Below, piece after piece: positions 62,766 through 64,000 of a stretch of 64,000 bases of DNA. The notes beneath the pieces were generated by a model that made no database searches, was not told the origin of the DNA, and worked only from the letters and a program-made list of their open reading frames with translations. Within the stretch, counting starts at the first letter, position 1. Each line of letters opens with the position of its first letter. The DNA lies in contig CM062384.1 in the NCBI GenBank assembly GCA_031310005.1, positions 1,612,001 to 1,676,000 of the forward strand, written 5' to 3'. Both the position numbers and the translations under genes were made by a program. The DNA comes from Dactylellina haptotyla (lineage: Eukaryota; Ascomycota; Orbiliomycetes; Orbiliales; Orbiliaceae).

Positions 62766-63578
62766 ATGCTTCCTCGGCTGGCGGTTCTCGCCAACCGCTC
62801 TTGGCTGTCAAAAGGATGCTGGTCACGATATCAATCACGGATTCCCGTCCTACCACATCCGCCGCAGCCAGTCGTTTTCCGAAGGTCACTGATTGCCGCT
62901 CCTAAGGAAGGTGGACCACCGCTGCTTGAGCGAAGCGCGGATCGAGAGTTACCTGGTATGCAACAGAAACAACCACAGTACCTTGATTTTCTCATATATA
63001 CGTTCTAAATTCCCGGCTAATCATCCCATATATTTTATAATAACTCCCGGGTTTTAATTCAACGCAGATGTAACTCCGAGCCGTAGCTATCTAATCCACA
63101 TACCGCTCTTCATCTTGTCAATGTACATCGCAGCCAATCTTCTCTTCAATTACCAGCGGTCCAATTCATCCGTCGTCTCATCGACCCTTTATGCGCTAAG
63201 GGTCAACCCAGACGCCAGAGAGGTTCTTGGTGATGAGATCTCGTTCAAGGCCAAGACGATACCATGGATTCGTGGTACAATGGACCAGCTACATGGGAAA
63301 ATCGATATTTCGTACAAGGTTATAGGAAAACGAGGAGAGGGCACTGTTCACTTCACAAGCGTTAGAGAAGGTGGAAGAGGTGGCAAGGTTTGTTCCCCTT
63401 TATCTACGACCGCCACTAGGCAAAGCGAAAACGCTTCCGTGTTCCTTGCTAGGAGAACGGAAACTAACATTACTTTACGCCCCAAATGTAGTTCAAAACA
63501 AAACGATGGGCATTGGAGCTTCCAACCGGGGAGACACGAGACCTCCTGGTGAGCGACACAGTTCTGGAAACTGACTGA
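62766..63578 (+). CDS. COA1: Cytochrome c oxidase assembly factor Coa1
   Basis: An inner-membrane protein that handles newly made Cox1 with Mss51 and Shy1. Three exons: 62766-62955, 63068-63387, 63492-63578; 198 residues. The N-terminus is Arg-rich with no acidic residues (a mitochondrial presequence), followed by the family segment AAPKEGGPPLLERSADRELP. A single transmembrane helix lies at about 71-90 (LIHIPLFILSMYIAANLLF). The conserved core is SSVVSSTLYALRVNPDAREV, LGDEISFKAKTIPWIRGTMD and HGKIDISYKVIGKRGEG. Exon 3 (FKTKRWALELPTGETRDLL) matches the family C-terminus. Reading straight on from exon 2 gives a non-conserved tail, so intron 2 (donor GTTTGT) is preferred. Confidence 0.88.
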
Positions 63579-64000
63579 TCTTAGAAATATATCAACCTTA
63601 TCTTGTTACCCTTATTACTAGGACGGTCATGATTACGGCCATTAATCCAATTTGTATACAACTGTAACATATAAGGATTTTTTATATATATGGTTTATTC
63701 TTATTGGAATAGAAAGCATATCTTGGATCCTCTTCTATTAACTATTCGCACCTAGTACAGGAGGGAGGTATCATGTGCAATTACAAACTAATGATTGGTC
63801 TATCACGCCTTTTTCTTTTCTTCTCTCAAATGACCGCGCTAGAAATTGCACGCTGGAACTTCAGATAGCATGGTACTTTTTGGATGAAGTTTCGAAGATT
63901 GTTCAGACGGTCCGAATCTGGTTAACAGTTTCACATGTCAATGGTTTCGTTGAACCGCAATATTCCTTCTCTTAGGAAAACCCCATCAACCAAGTTTATC
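63579..64000. other. Window end, no gene seen
   Basis: 422 bases after COA1; AT-rich near 63660-63700, no coding or RNA signal recognisable in either strand. Confidence 0.5.

Overview
The window is nuclear DNA from a filamentous ascomycete (Pezizomycotina). Nearly every gene has short introns (about 45-110 nt) with GT...AG ends, several with visible CTAAC/CTAAT branch points. The gene set (Dad2, Sgo1 and Spc25 of the kinetochore, Nem1, a Ups2-type PRELI protein, Coa1, Rix7, Bud6, Pbp1, Rsp5, Cue5) is ascomycete. High intron numbers (10 in RSP5, 8 in the mitochondrial carrier) would fit an early-branching class such as Pezizomycetes, but I cannot fix the class from sequence alone. I see no transposon, CRISPR array, rRNA, convincing tRNA, or secondary-metabolite cluster.

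Layout. 0-9 kb: 3' end of an unrecognised acidic protein (+), MPT synthase large subunit (-), SCYL1/Cex1 pseudokinase (+), Bud6/Aip3 (-). 9-12.2 kb: a long gene-free, pyrimidine-rich stretch. 12.2-25.7 kb: ataxin-2/Pbp1 (+), Dad2 (-) divergent from shugoshin (+), Cue5 (-) divergent from mitochondrial ribosomal protein uL3m (+), Spc25 (-). 27-40 kb: Ups2-like PRELI protein (-), a 3.2 kb gap, a Dot5/PrxQ peroxiredoxin with a long Lys/Ala/Glu-rich extension (+), Nem1 phosphatase (-), an orphan coiled-coil protein (+), nuclear poly(A)-binding protein Pab2 (+). 40-64 kb: Rsp5 HECT ligase (+), a GPI-anchored cysteine/serine-rich protein (+), a mitochondrial carrier (+), ESCRT-III Vps20 (-) divergent from the Rix7 AAA ATPase (+), a secreted expansin-like double-psi beta-barrel protein (+), a small DUF1763-like protein (-), a CHY/RING zinc-finger E3 (+), and Coa1 (+).

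How the genes relate. These are mostly housekeeping genes in divergent or convergent pairs, not a pathway cluster. Two thematic groupings stand out. Three kinetochore or centromere genes (DAD2, SGO1, SPC25) lie within about 9 kb, two of them sharing one divergent promoter. Rsp5, Cue5 and Vps20, which act in ubiquitin-dependent autophagy and multivesicular-body sorting, are all in the window, although not adjacent.

All exon boundaries were derived by hand from reading frame, splice consensus and recognised family sequence, and should be treated as models until RNA evidence is available. I did not find a clearly new biological system. The most useful anomalies are the HECT catalytic Cys codon split by the last intron, the Dot5 protein lacking the usual second cysteine, a 24-nt micro-exon in the MPT synthase gene, and the kinetochore gene grouping.
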